From: Circinella minor | Lineage: Eukaryota > Mucoromycota > Mucoromycetes > Mucorales > Lichtheimiaceae | Direction of reading: 5' to 3' | DNA length: 64,000 nucleotides | Assembly (NCBI GenBank): GCA_016758965.1 | Contig: JAEPRB010000097.1 | Coordinates: 1-64,000, forward strand | Shown here: positions 1 through 12,422 of the stretch, piece by piece | Position numbering within the stretch: position 1 is the first letter of the stretch | How the letters are laid out: each line of letters starts with the position of its first letter | The notes under the pieces: model-generated | The model's input: the letters and a program-made list of their open reading frames with translations, nothing else | Databases searched by the model: none | What the model was told of the DNA's origin: nothing | Position numbers and translations under genes: made by a program

Positions 1-452
1 TATTTTGTGCAATGGGGGTTTGGGGGCTTTGCCCCCAACGAGACGCCGAGCCGGAGCGCCGAAAGTGTTGACACGAAGCGAAGCGAAGGGGCTCAATACT
101 GTAGGTGTGGAGGCGACTACGTCTCGTCATCATAATAACAACAGTGGTGATGATGTATTACACATGGCCTCAATGTAGTGTCATGGAATTAAGAATGTAA
201 AAATACCGGAGATTCTGAGGGTCTACCCCTGATAAAGCTAAAAAGGATCATTTTAAGAACAAGGTTATCATACCTTAAGATAAAATTCTTTAAGATACAT
301 TCTTCACATGACATACCAGCAATAGCTCATTATTATAAACGATTCATATAAATAAACCAAGTAGTACATAAAATAATAATCTTTATCTTATTTTTAAGAA
401 TAAACACTCTGTTCCAAAGGACTCATCGTTTTATTTACGTTTTTATTATTGA
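1..452. other. Intergenic, with a GC-rich hairpin block at the left edge
   Basis: The first ~130 bases are clearly richer in G and C than the rest of the window. They contain a perfect hairpin near 21-37, with stem TGGGGGC paired to GCCCCCA around a TTT loop, followed by a purine-rich GAAGCGAAGCGAAGG run. This looks like the end of a repeat or mobile element cut by the window edge, but I cannot name the family. Positions 135-452 are ordinary AT-rich DNA with no gene that I can see. Confidence 0.4.
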
Positions 453-1194
453 AGTAAATTATTATTCTATCGTACACCTCACTCCTATTTTCCTACTCTT
501 ACAAATTTGAAGTATCTCCGGTTAACCGACTTGAATCATTCTCGGATTTGGACTGAAAGGGTTAATTTATTAAATAATTGCCCATCATTGAATGTACTTT
601 CTTTCAAGAATTTACTCTCTGTACGAAATCATGGACTTAACGATAACACGAGCAATGGTAGTGGTGATGATGGTACTGACGAGGATATCAATATTCAAAA
701 TAAAAATGCAGAATGGAGATCAATGGAAAAAGTAGTAGGATTGAAGACATCTACAAAGTTACGAATTACAGAATCATATCTTGATGCACCGCCTGTATCC
801 ATGCTATTATCCACTATATTCCAAACTGGATATTGATTTATGCCATGTAACTACTATTGAAATACACCGATGCTCAGCTACTACTGGCACATCTATGCTT
901 GCAGTTACAAACATAAAGTCACTAAAATGTTTGAAGATTTGCACCCCGTTAAACAAGCTACTTAAATCAAATAATCATCGATGTTTATTTTTTACCAACG
1001 TAGCAGCATTGCCACAACTTGAATATTTATATATCGACAACACAAAGATGGATGATGATTGTTTTGGAGCAATCGCAGCGACCAAGTCACTGAAAACTAT
1101 GGAACTTAAAAAGGTGCATGGATATTCGAAAAAGGCAAAGTCTCTGCTTTACAATCATCAACCACAAAAAATTAAACTTGTTACTACAATTTAA
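453..1194 (+). pseudogene. Leucine-rich-repeat (F-box/LRR-like) protein remnant, frameshifted
   Basis: Two overlapping reading frames carry LRR-like spacing of leucines. The first runs from an upstream stop at 450 to a TGA at 834-836 and contains phrases such as LTNLKYLRLTDLNHS and LNNCPSLNVLSFKN. The second frame continues at about 800-1194 with LPQLEYLYIDNTKMDDDCFG and ends in a stop. The two read as one protein if a single-base frameshift is assumed near 780-836. No start codon or F-box domain is visible upstream, so the 5' part is missing. The F-box label is a guess: fungal LRR proteins of this style often carry an F-box and act in ubiquitin ligases. An undetected intron is a less likely explanation than a frameshift. 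Confidence 0.5.
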
Positions 1195-3120
1195 AATTAT
1201 AAAAAAGATGAAATACGTAATAAAAATTAAATAATTACTACCCCTCGCCCAAAAAAAATATTGTATAGATAAAAAAAGGCTACATATTACAACACTATTA
1301 CATAACGATTTTACCAGTTTTATCACTAAACTGAGAACCTTTCTCTTTTTCTTCCGTGTTAACATTATGTCACAAACATTTTAAGAATACACAATGAGAA
1401 AAAAAACATCTACCTTCAAGACATTTTTTCCCTTCTCAGTCCGATACCAGTTTCATCTACACTTACCACAACAGCACCAGGTGTACCTGCTCTGCAACCA
1501 ATGTCATTATTACACAAATACAATTTTGACTACTGCTGTTAATACAACACATAAAGAAAATTCACATTCCTGTTGTGTCGTAGCATAGCTATTATCATTT
1601 ATTAATAAAAGGAACTCTACTTGTGGTGAACCACCATAATAAAACATATATTCCATCCATTCATGAATAGTCGGTCAAGCATCATTCCGTCAAGGATAAA
1701 ATATATAATCAATTAAACACTATTATTTATTTTGATTCGCTCCTATTAATAATCCAAATATAAAGGAGTATCAAAGAAAGAATGAGATTAGTAACAACTG
1801 TTATAAACAGTTTCAGAGAATGATCTAGAATTAATATTTATAATAGAACAAATATTATAAGTCCTCTCATTCATTCGTATAAAACATAGTCTAGCCATGA
1901 TCAAATAAAATAAGATAGTTACATAATCCAGGAAAGATATAAAAGAGTACCGTAGTTGTTTTATTTCAGGAATAAACAAATTCTCGACTATATATACTTT
2001 AGTCCCATCTTTCTAATCTACTACTCGCATTTATCTCACACTGAACTTTATTGTCAGTTGTTTTTTGTAAAGTCAACAAGGGATTTGACTAATAAAGATT
2101 GAAAGCATAATATAACAGATATCAGCTTTCTTTATTACCATTTTTATATAAAATACACAGACACACAGATCCATACAGATATATTTTTATGAAGGGTAGT
2201 GCTACCTGTGTGATTTTTTTTAGCGGTGCCAATCCTCTTGTGATATTTACAGTACAATTTCATTTACTACTAAACAGACTTCATCAAGAAACTACGTATA
2301 CAATTTATTTTTTTCTTTATATAATAACTTCTTATGAATGATATTCGCTTTAATTAATTTTACACTATTGGAACCATTATAATAAATAAACTATCAATTT
2401 TTACTGCCCATTAGTATCAATTTGCTCGAATATTAACACAAAAAAGAGGTTATATTTTTGGATTACTGTATATACGGTTTTTTTAAAAAAAATACAAGTG
2501 CTTATCTGTTCTGAATGGCATTGTAATAATTTATTTGATAGTTTAAAAACTGGTCTATTAAAATATACAATATAAAAATGTATCGATTATCACTGATTAT
2601 TAATATCAACTCGCTCGAATATTACTCACAAAAAACCGATAAAATTCTTGGATTATTTGATTAAAGTGGCTTTATTGGCGCGATTTTTTTTATTTTTCTG
2701 AGCGTAAAATATGAAAAGAAGCTGTGCAATTTTTTTTTCACTTCTGGTTGGCATTACTAACAGTTTATTTGATAGTGTAAAAACTAGTCTACTGAAATAT
2801 ATAATATAAAAATGTATTGGTTATCAGTACCAACGTGTTCGAATATTATACACAAAAAAAGAGGTAGTAGTCTTGAATTATTCCATTTAAAACAGCTTTA
2901 TTTTGGTGCAATTTTTTTCTAACTCGCTGATTCGTTAATTATCTTACTAATAACAATAAAACTTAACAAAAGTAAAGCATCAATTTATTTGATATTTTGA
3001 TATTGTTTTCTTAATTTTATCAATGATAATAAAATAGTTTTAATATAGCAATTAATATATTATCTTCATAATATTGGGCATTCTTTAAATCACTTCAGAA
3101 AACAGTTTCATCATTGCAGG
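1195..3120. other. AT-rich non-coding stretch
   Basis: No gene with support is visible. Short open frames here are AT-rich and have no recognisable motif. The only clear structure is the diverged tandem repeat at about 2375-2900, listed separately. Confidence 0.6.
2375..2900 (+). repeat. Diverged tandem repeat, about 190-235 base period, three copies
   Basis: The phrase CTCGAATATTA followed by an A-rich run and a GGATTA or GAATTA block recurs at about 2425, 2613 and 2837 (as TTCGAATATTA in the last copy). Ahead of the second and third copies there is a shared stretch starting TTTATTTGATAG (2531 and 2764) and running through AATATAAAAATGTAT. The copies differ at many positions, so the repeat is old. 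A fourth, poorer trace (TTTATTTGATA) lies near 2983. No open frame is shared, so it is not coding. Confidence 0.6.
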
Positions 3121-3427
3121 TATGAGATACATAAAGTAACATGTATAGAGACTCTTGAAATCAATGAATCAGATGCTGCTTTAAGCTCTCTTATGGGCAG
3201 CCGTGGGGGATCTTGCAAGTGTCACGGTTATTCTTTCACAGTACCTATGTCATATATACAACAACTTTCTAGTCCCATAAACTGGTGCACGATTAATTCA
3301 TGAAGATTTGAAAGAAGTTCTACGAGACAGAAAGCTAAATGAATTTGACATGATGAAGGTGGAACACGCAGGTGATGAGAAACTCTCGGAGTATGCACTA
3401 TTACGATTGAAGAAAAATCGTGTATGG
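3121..3427 (+). pseudogene. Unrecognised gene fragment with a frameshift
   Basis: After a good splice acceptor (TTGCAG at about 3115-3120) an open frame encodes phrases such as HKVTCIETLEINESDAALSS and KCHGYSFTVPMSYIQQLSSP. It ends in TGA at about 3300. A different frame takes over with GARLIHEDLKEVLRDRK and continues through EYALLRLKKNRVW, stopping near a possible GTATGG or GTAAAA donor at 3421-3430. The composition looks like real protein, so I call it an exon relic with one frameshift. I do not recognise the family, and no neighbouring exons are convincing. Confidence 0.4.
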
Positions 3428-6400
3428 GTAAAAATATGTATCCAGAAAATTAACAAAAATAGTATCATTCAATTCTTTACTTGGTATAATCAGCACTTGA
3501 TTGTTATTCCTCCATCTCTTTATATTTTCTCTTTACATATAAAAACTTAATATTCCTATCTGCTTAACTTCCTTTTATTTTTCTTTCTATCGTCCATTTT
3601 TATATTTCCTTCATAGCACTTTTTACATTGCCCAAATATATCAGCAATTTTCTTATTAAAATGTAATTTCAAATTATACTGAATTGATCACAAAAAAGAT
3701 ATCCGTAGCGGACCTATTAAACATTTTGAAAGTGAAGTAAATAGCAACACACCAATACAATCGTTACTGAATTTAACTGATTTAGATATTGATTAAGATA
3801 TACTATAAGACACCAGAAGTTATGAGTTAATGCTTCTTCATTTTTTATGCGCAAACCTACATTTCATTTTGAGTACCTCATATCCATGATGATCTCCTGA
3901 TTACGTACTAAAAAGTAATAAGCCCCAAATTTTTTCTCAATATAAAACTAAAATAATAGCGTAGTACGATCATGGTAACAGAAGTTTCTTGTCTACAATC
4001 TAATCGTATCTTAGATTTATAAAAGCCCTCTCCATCATATGAATAAATAACCTCAGAGTCTTTGCACTTAATGAGAAAGTTCTTAATAATTGGTTTAGTA
4101 GTATGATAGTAGTATTATATACGTAGCACATGTTTGCTTTTTGTACAGCGTAATTACAACTACTATTACTATTACAAAGATAGATCTGTATTAGCATCAT
4201 TATGCAAAACCAAAATTTTTGAGCAATATGGTAAAAGACTGTATTTTGACTTAGACCTAAATTTTAACAATTTGGAAAAAAAACTTTTTGGGTACCAACC
4301 AGGAGTTATTAATGTTATAGTTCAAGGAAGTATATAAAAATGACAGCAATAACTGAACACATTCTAACTATTATTGTAACATTCTCAATATTTATATCAA
4401 GCCTAAAGAAGGAAGTTTGAATACGTCAAAACTAATATAGTTCCAACGTGAAAACGTTAATACAACTAAAAAAAAGAAATAGTTTTTCTCAATATTGAGA
4501 TATAATATAATATAATGGTTTAGTACTTCTTTAGTTTTTTGTTCTTACTGAGTGCCAAGTTCTACCAGATTATTACGTATCATTTACTAGGTCTTGTGCT
4601 ACTGTTCTCGCGTGATAGAATTAATTTATATCATCTTCATTTTAACAATAAATATTGCGGTCGGTCTACATGTGTATACATTCAAAGATTAATAATCATT
4701 GTAAATAAACAATAAAAAAAACGTGGGGCCAAATATTTTTAATTAAAAAGGCATGGGAGCTTGGCAAAGCTGCATGGATTTATAATAATAAGTTGATTCT
4801 TTATACTAGGTCAAAGGGGCTTTTGATCTGCTGGGTCTGTAAGTTTTTTTTTATAAAATAATAGGTAGCAGCACCAACGGCATTAATAGTTTTTCTATAT
4901 CAATTTTCATTTCATTATACTGTATTGTTTGAGAATAATTCTATTCTTTTTACTAATACAAGGTGGTATGAGAACCTAGATATTTATCATCTAATAGCAG
5001 ATAAATAATCTATAAAAATTTTTAAAGAAAAAATAATGCTTTTTTATTATATAATTGACATTTTGTTTTCTCGTCAACGAGTGAACAGAAGATAAAAAAA
5101 AAAAAGAAATTGATGCATATGTTGTTATGGTTTCTTTACAAACGTGGGGAGAAAATTGTTGAAAGAAATGGTGGAAAGGGGAATTAAATGAATAATTGTC
5201 GTCATCATCGTCAAGTTATATACAAAAGAAGAGGAAAAAGAAAATAATTATAGAGTAAAAGTGGGAATAAATTTTGTTTCCATGATACAAAAAGAAAAGA
5301 TAATAATGTTTTCGTAAAAAAATCAAAGTCATATAATACGTGATACAATAAGAAAAATTAACAAATGCCAAACTACTACTATATATATATATATATATAA
5401 ATGTGTATAATGTTATTGTTGCTGATATATAAAAGGAGAAAAGAAAGAATATTTTTGTGTGGTGTTGATTAGTTTTTTGTTTTCTTTTCGTGTGTGTGTA
5501 TTTACTGTGTGTATAATATATTGTAATAAAGAAATAAATTCAATAAAAGTGGCTTTTTTTGAACGTAGTGTTGTTGTTGTTGTTGTTATTTATATGATAT
5601 ATTATGTACTTAGGCTGAATATTGTTGAAATAAGCGAAAAAATATACTGTTGATATAAGGAACGAATGATAAAAGAATAAAATGTTAAAGGATGAATAAA
5701 GCGTTGTTATTATAATGATGGATATTAAAACGTTAATTTGTTATTCAATGTTGCCACAAAAGTGGTAAGATCGAATTTGCTGACATTATTTTGGTCTGAG
5801 CAAAGAGCATGAACCACGGCTGTGACCATACTATATAACAGATCAAAGAAAATAAATAAATTAATTGTTAGTTAAGTATATATAACTATGTTTGTTGGTT
5901 AACATAGTGCCAAAATATGATATATACCTGACCACAATGATTACTATATTATATCATAAGGCATTCGTGAAGCAAATGGTTATATAAACAAAGAGAGAAA
6001 AGAAAAGAGTTATTTAAAACCAATTATCTATTTCATTCTCGAATAATACTAATATTTACCATTGACCTCCTGATAGATTAATTGGTTTGATGGGATGAGG
6101 CATAATGAAAATAATATTACAATTGCACAAAAAAGTACTATATAAGAAAGAATATAAATGTGGTTTTTTTCGGCTTATATAGTTTTTTTTTCTTTGCAAA
6201 AAAAAAAAAGGGGGGGGGGGGAAGGAGGTGGGTCGCGTTGAAGAGCGGGGGGAGATATTAAATGGTAGATATTGTGAGAGCTAAATCATAACAGTAGTTA
6301 GGATATAAGAAAAAAAACTGTGAATGGTGGAGGAGGGGGAATAGTGTTTTTCCATCATTTAAATTAGGTATAGTTTATTTAAACAAACTTTTTTTTTTGA

Positions 6401-6916
6401 TCAAAATAAAATGGGAGTTTAGATGGAAGCAGGAAACTATAAAAAAAAATGGCGGGCGGCATCAAACAAAAAATCGAAGCACTTTTTTTTTTTTTCAATA
6501 TGCAGCAAATACTGCAAGCACGAGAAACGCATTACCCCGCGTATAAAAAAGGTATTAACGTGTCCCATCAAAATTTTAAAAAAGAAAAACTCCCCCACGT
6601 TTCCCTTTTAGGTGGATAATACTTATAATATTTCACTCATTCTTTTCCTTCTGTGTAAATAATAGCATTTTATATATGATATCCTGTATATGAATATTAA
6701 CATTTTTTTATTTTTTTTTGGCAAACCTCTCCCAGAAAAGTAAAGACACCCTTTATTCAACCATCATCACCTCCTTATCATCATGTCAAGATAATAATAG
6801 ATGATCTGTCTTTTTTGTGTTGACATCTATAATTTTTTTGTTGATCACCAACTCAAATAGGTTTAGAATACTTTGGCGATCTAAGATTTGAGTCACACGA
6901 TGACACGGTATTTTTC

Positions 6917-6948
<32 letters not shown>

Positions 6949-7540
6949 GAGATTATATAACATTAAATTGAATACATTGAACATCACACTAAGCTATTAT
7001 AATCGAGAGGGGGGGGCAAAGAGGGAAAACTAAGATTTCAGGAACCAATGAATATCGTTTCCGAATAGTCCGGTTAAGTCTATATAAATATATAATGGGT
7101 AAAATGATGTATGTCGCATACAATTGCGTACAATGTCGCCTTATTGGTTATTAATACTAAAAACAATAATTATTTATCTTTTTTCCCCAGATTTATTTTA
7201 AAAATTACGATCATCCTTTCTTTTACTTTATTTTTCCTAATATAACAATAAAAGTTAATACATAAAATCCCATGATTTTATGTATGTTTAATGAATCAAA
7301 CACGTAAAAAAAAAGGGAATGATGAGTTTTTTTTATATGATTAAAGAAAGTTACCCATTATTTTTTTTTATTTTCTTACTAAATAACAATATATTCATTA
7401 TTATTGGTGTAAAAAACAAAAACAAGGTGATTCAAAGATTTGTTTATGTTCATATAATAATAATAAAAAGCTTTCGGGTAAGTCACCAACTTTAAAATAT
7501 AAATATATACAAATATAAGAATATTGTTGTTTTTATTGAT
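3428..7540. other. Gene-poor AT-rich stretch with simple repeats
   Basis: No supported gene. Simple sequence includes a TA dinucleotide run at about 5379-5398, a GTT run at about 5570-5587, an A11/G11 homopolymer junction near 6199-6221, and an A run of about 25 bases near 6917-6942. Open frames in this stretch are short and low in complexity. Confidence 0.6.
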
Positions 7541-7550
7541 GTGGGGACTT

Positions 7551-7646
7551 TATAAATAGGCCAACTTTAGTTCAGTCTTTATTAGACTGATTAAATATTT
7601 TTTTTTGTCCGATCATTCTCTCCTTGATCTGCTTGCTTTCTCTAAC
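7551..7646 (+). promoter_or_regulatory. Candidate core promoter with TATA box and start-site hairpin
   Basis: A strong TATA element (TATAAATAGG, 7551-7560) is followed 12 bases later by a perfect inverted repeat, TCAGTCT at 7572-7578 and AGACTGA at 7584-7590. Next comes a pyrimidine-rich tract and a CTAAC...TTTAG sequence resembling a branch point and splice acceptor near 7637-7646. There is no open frame directly behind it; the next gene starts at 8355. It may drive a long 5' leader, possibly spliced, for the transporter gene. This is inference from motif spacing only. Confidence 0.3.
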
Positions 7647-8354
7647 TTTAGCATATGTATACGTGTAATACGCCATAAATAATAATTCAGATAGTTAACG
7701 TCTATTAAGTCTTCATAAAAGAAATCTCGTAACGATTATGTGTATATGTATCTGTATACATTCATTTATTCTTATGATTATAAGTACAATATTATATTTT
7801 GAGGAAAGGAAAAAGCTCCGTCATCTTCAACATCATCTTTTTCTCCACATAAAAATAATCAAAAAGGATGGTGGTGATTCTACAACATGAACAAATAAAA
7901 AATTAATAAAAAGTGTCAATTTGCTTTTAAAAAAAAGGTGAAAAAAGGAAAAAAAGGGTGTAATAGCTATAACTGTTAAAGCTGGTTTTTTTAGTCCCCC
8001 GAACACTTATACGGCATGATAATTAGTGAAGAACGTCTTTTTTTTTTTTTTTTTTTTTGACGTGGCCCTCTCTTGTTTCTCTGCTTTCTGTTACCCATTA
8101 ACATCTTTGTCTTTTCACTATATTAACGTCTTCTTGTTGTGTTTCCCACATTAATATATCACAAAACTTTTATACACACACACATTATTATTACACGAGT
8201 AAAAGATCCCCTCTCCTTTCTTTACACCCCTTCTTTCCTTCTCTCTCCCCCCCGTTCTATTGACGACTAACAGGTTGTACAAAAAAAAGCAACCTCCCAT
8301 AACCCTTTATTTTCTCTCTTATTATTCATATACAAACATAATAAACAAGACATA

Positions 8355-10935
8355 ATGACAGCTGCAACATCAACATCAACAGCATCCAAAAGTCGACATT
8401 ATCCCGAGATGGATGAAAGAAAACACAGTAACGACGGATGGGAAGGGGCAGAAGAAGAATCACCCCCCATCATGATGCACGTTATAAATAACAACAATAA
8501 CGATGATGACCATAATGTATGGATCGACCCAAAACAAGAAAGAAACTTTATTAAACGACTTGATAAACGATTGTTGGGATTCGCGATGCTTGGTAACTTG
8601 GTCAAAGCACTTGACAATAGTAACCTAGGTAACTTTAATAATATATATATATATATCTTATATGAAAAAAAAGATATACAGTAGCGGAGCTATATACACA
8701 TGTGTCGATCCTTTTCTTAATTGATCTTATCAATATCACACAGGTAGTGCATTTATTTCTGGTATGGAAGAAGAACTTCAGCTTACTGGTTTACAATATA
8801 ATTGGATGACTGTCTTATTCATGGCTGGCTACTTGATGTAAGTTTATTATTATTAGTTCTGAAACATTGAAAAGAGGAAGCGACGCGTGAGAGCGAAAGG
8901 ACAGGGGAGATATAAAGCTTTCTATTGTTTGTTATATATTCAAAATAAATAAACAATTATATATATATATATAGAATGCAAATTCCATCCAACATGTTGT
9001 TATCAAAATTACGACCTTCTGTCTACTTACCTGCATTGGAACTTATTTGGTGTATATTAACATTATCCATGGCCTGTGTACAATCTGTTAATCACATTTA
9101 TGTAATTCGTGTGCTATTGGGTTTATTCGAAGCAGGATTTTATCCTGGTATTGTATTTTTAATTGGTACTTGGTATACTAAACGTGAGCTGGGTAAAAGA
9201 ATGGCGATGTTGACAATCTGTGGATCGTTGGGTAATGGTATTTCAGGCGTTATTCAAGCTGCCATGTTAAAAACAATGGATGGATATCTTGGTATCAGTG
9301 GGTAGGTTTACATTTTATATAATTTATTTTTTTTACCGGGAAAATATCAATGTGTAACGTTATACAACGACTCTTTTTTTTTTCTCTTTTAATCAATTTT
9401 TTTTATTGTTAATTCCTAAATTTAGATGGCGTTGGATGTTTGTATTTGACGCTTGTATCACAGCACTTCTAGCATGGTTTGGACGAAAATATTTACCAGA
9501 TTATCCATATAATACAAATTGGCTTAGTAATAAGGTAATTTAATGACATGTAACGATGAATAGAATTGGAAAGAGGGAGGTTGATAAATTTATGGTTTCA
9601 ATTCTGTTAATATTTTTTATTTTTTGGGTATATGAAAGGAACGAGATATTGCCCTTCGTCGAATTGGTGAAGATACAGGTAGTAAACTTCATGATAGTGG
9701 ATTATTAATGGTACCTGGATCAACATCCTCATCGAGTCCAGGTCGTCAAAGTACAATGTCATCCATTAGACAGCTTTTACGAAACAAATATTTATATTTA
9801 TTCGTTCTCGGTTGGGCATCAGTACATTTATCACTTGGAGCTGCTCATGTATTAGGTATCATGGCCAAAAAACTTGGTTATGATGCTGTCACTGCTAATT
9901 TGCTTACTACTGTGAGTCATAATTTTTTTTCACAAGATACAATTTTCAGCATAATAAAATAATGGGAAAGGACCCAAAAGTAAAAAGAAAACTTATTCAT
10001 ATTAAAATTTTTTTTGTTTTATATAGCCAGATATATTAATAACAATGACAGCAGGGTTATGTAATGGATTTATTAGTGATCGAATAAGATCTCGCTATTG
10101 GTAAGATTTCTTGATACATTTGAATATATTTTTAGAAAAGATAATTACAAGAATTTTTATTTACTATGATTATTGTTTATATATAGGTGTATTGTATGTC
10201 CTGCTATTCTGGCATTATTTGGTCTCATAATGTTGTCACGATTTGTTCAACCATTTGAACTGCTTTATGCATCCTATATATGTTCTCATGTTGGATTAGG
10301 ATCGATTACCTCGGTAAGTTTACAGAGATATTTCAGATTGTAATTGATATATAAGGAAAAAAATAGTTGAGGGAAAATGTTGATGTTTTTTATGTAATAT
10401 TTTGCTAGATTATCATGACATGGGCAAGTGAAACTATTTCTCGTGATAATGAAGTTCGAGCACTTGCTATTGCTACTATGAATACATGTGCATCTCTCAT
10501 GTGGTTATGGTCCCCATTGGTGTTATGGCCTGTCACTGGTGAGTTACCTTAATTTTTTTTCTTCTAGTAGTATAACTATCTATTCATTGTTATTAATCTT
10601 GTTAATTTTCATTATTGTTATTAGATGCGCCACGTTACCGTAAGTTTTTTTTTTTGTTATCGTTGTAATTATGTAGTCATAGTAACTAGTCTGTTACTAA
10701 CATTTATTTATATATTTGTTTGTTTATAGATAAAGGATTCACAACAAGTGCATATTCGGTTCTTTTCTTTTTAACAATCGTTACTGTGATTGCATATAAT
10801 ATCCATTTCGTTGATAAAAGAGGACGAAGATCTGGGATTAAAAACAAGAGTAGCGGAATTAATTTAAGAGGACAACCATCGTCATTGGAACTTAATGAAC
10901 CTTTAATAAATAGTAGACGATCTTTTGAAGAATAA
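8355..10935 (+). CDS. MFS transporter, anion:cation symporter (Dal5/Liz1-like) family
   Basis: Predicted plasma-membrane transporter for a small organic anion such as a vitamin or ureide; the substrate cannot be read from sequence. Ten exons join in frame: 8355-8628, 8744-8837, 8975-9301, 9426-9534, 9639-9911, 10027-10100, 10187-10313, 10409-10538, 10625-10639 and 10730-10935, giving 542 aa, the usual size. Family marks in order: DNSNLGSAFISGMEEEL and YNWMTVLFMAGYL after an acidic N-terminus, RVLLGLFEAGFYPGIVFLIG, WYTKRELGKRMA, then GWRWMFVFD, SVHLSLGAAHVLG, and DAPRYHKGFTTSAYS near the C-terminus. Exon 9 is only 15 bases long. The ATG at 8355 follows a pyrimidine-rich promoter and gives a hydrophilic N-terminus of about 85 residues with an Asn/Asp-rich patch. 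Dal5, Liz1, Fen2 and Vht1 are all in this family, so the exact subfamily is open. Confidence 0.9.
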
Positions 10936-11297
10936 AACCAATTTATCTCCCCCCTCCTTCCCTCCAATTTATTCTATATATACCACATGATCTTTCTCGC
11001 ATACCTATACACACATACATTTTGTATATTTGCAATCATTAACCAATTATATATAACTTACACTTTGTAACCCATCTTTTTTTTATTACGTATATTTATT
11101 TATTATTTATATATGATTTTTTTTCTCAAACTTGAAGTGTATATGTGCGTAAAAGACATTCTTTTTTGTTTTGTTTTTGCTATAAAGAGTAAAAAGGAAA
11201 TAGCAAAAAAAAAAGGAAAATGTACAAATTAAAAAAAAAAAAAAAACTGTAGAGAAAAAAAAAGGAGGTATCTTAACAGAGAAAAAAAAAATTAAAA
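10936..11297. other. Intergenic between convergent genes
   Basis: This spacer holds the 3' ends of the transporter (+) and the phosphatase (-). It is AT-rich with long A and T runs, including an A run near 11233-11246. No further gene is seen. Confidence 0.7.
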
Positions 11298-12350
11298 TTA
11301 TTGCAAAGGCATGCCAGATACATTTGGTCCAACTATACTATCTGCTTCATTAGTAGATTCTGTTGTACGTCGTTTTAATTCACCACCTATCCGCATATGT
11401 CCATTTTCCATTGTTTGTTCATCATCAAATCCTAATGATCGTCGTCTTCGTCTTTGTTGTTGTTCAAATTGTTGTTGTTGTGTATCCATCCCATTCGTTT
11501 TTTTGGCTTTATATATTGGTTCATATTCCTAATAGATTATCCATATTCCATTCATTCATATTTTGTTTTTTATATATGTGAATATAAATATATCTACCGT
11601 TATTTTCTTTCCTTCTATATGTACATCTCATCTCATCAATTTTATCCTTTCAACTCCCCCTTTTTTTTTTCCAAAAAAAAAAAAAGTAAAAACTTACATT
11701 AAGCTGACTTTTGAAACCATCATTAGGATTAATGCAAAGTCGTCTGTTTTGGACATATTGATATGCTTGTGAAGCATTCAAATCATAAGCCTGCATGATG
11801 AATGCAATCACAAACGAAGGACTTCTCGACATACCACCGTTACAACACACTAATATTTTTCCACCTTGAATTAAAGCTTCTTGAATATGACTAGAGGCTA
11901 AAGGAAATAATGGAATCAAGTTTTGTGTCGTTGAATCCGAAACTTCTACTGCCCAAAAACTGAAATGATTGACAATATTTTCTGTTCGAAACAAACGTTG
12001 TTCATTTTTATCTAGGAAACAGAGAATGTGTGTAATACCAAGTTCATGAAGTCGCTGAACATTACGTGATGCTGAAAAGGGACCAAGATAAAGTCCTGGC
12101 TAATCATTATAATATATAACTTTTTTGATTAATTTATTATTTGAAATAATGTTCATGTTCTCATGTTCTTTTCTTTTTTTTTATTTTGAAAAAAAGAGAA
12201 CATTATAACCAGTATATTTAAGAGAAAAAAATTGAAACATACTAAGACTTCTTGCATGTCTCGTCGCATTTCATAATGCCAATCGTCTATTTTACATTGA
12301 GAGCTTTCTGATTCAATGTAATCTCTGTCAATTTCTACGTTTGTCGTTGG

Positions 12351-12388
<38 letters not shown>

Positions 12389-12422
12389 GCTGTAATGATA
12401 TAAAATCTACATTGGTATCCAT
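11298..12422 (-). CDS. STYX-like dual-specificity phosphatase
   Basis: Three exons, 12422-12243, 12099-11698 and 11528-11298, all joined in phase 0, give 270 aa. Residues 1-60 are a leader with a run of 14 glutamines. The phosphatase domain follows, from PGLYLGPFSASRNVQRL (near residue 61) to NRRLCINPNDGFKSQLNEYE (near 178-197). The pattern CINPN.GF..QL.EYE..Y is typical of STYX proteins. The active-site loop reads VCCNGGMSRS, with a CX5R core (Cys146, Arg152). Animal STYX has Gly at the Cys position and is catalytically dead, while ordinary dual-specificity phosphatases read HC. Here the Cys is present but the preceding His is Cys. The tail is rich in Gln and Arg. Activity on phospho-Tyr/Ser/Thr or a ligand-binding pseudophosphatase role are both possible. 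Confidence 0.85.
12353..12390. repeat. GTT trinucleotide run coding for polyglutamine
   Basis: A run of GTT triplets on the plus strand, CAA on the coding strand, makes the 14-residue glutamine tract near the N-terminus of the STYX-like phosphatase. Such a run is likely to vary in length between strains. Confidence 0.8.

Noticed and set aside
11311..11772. Plus-strand frames rich in Val, Phe and Cys
   Set aside because: They are opposite the Gln/Arg-rich exon and intron 2 of the STYX-like gene and reflect its composition.
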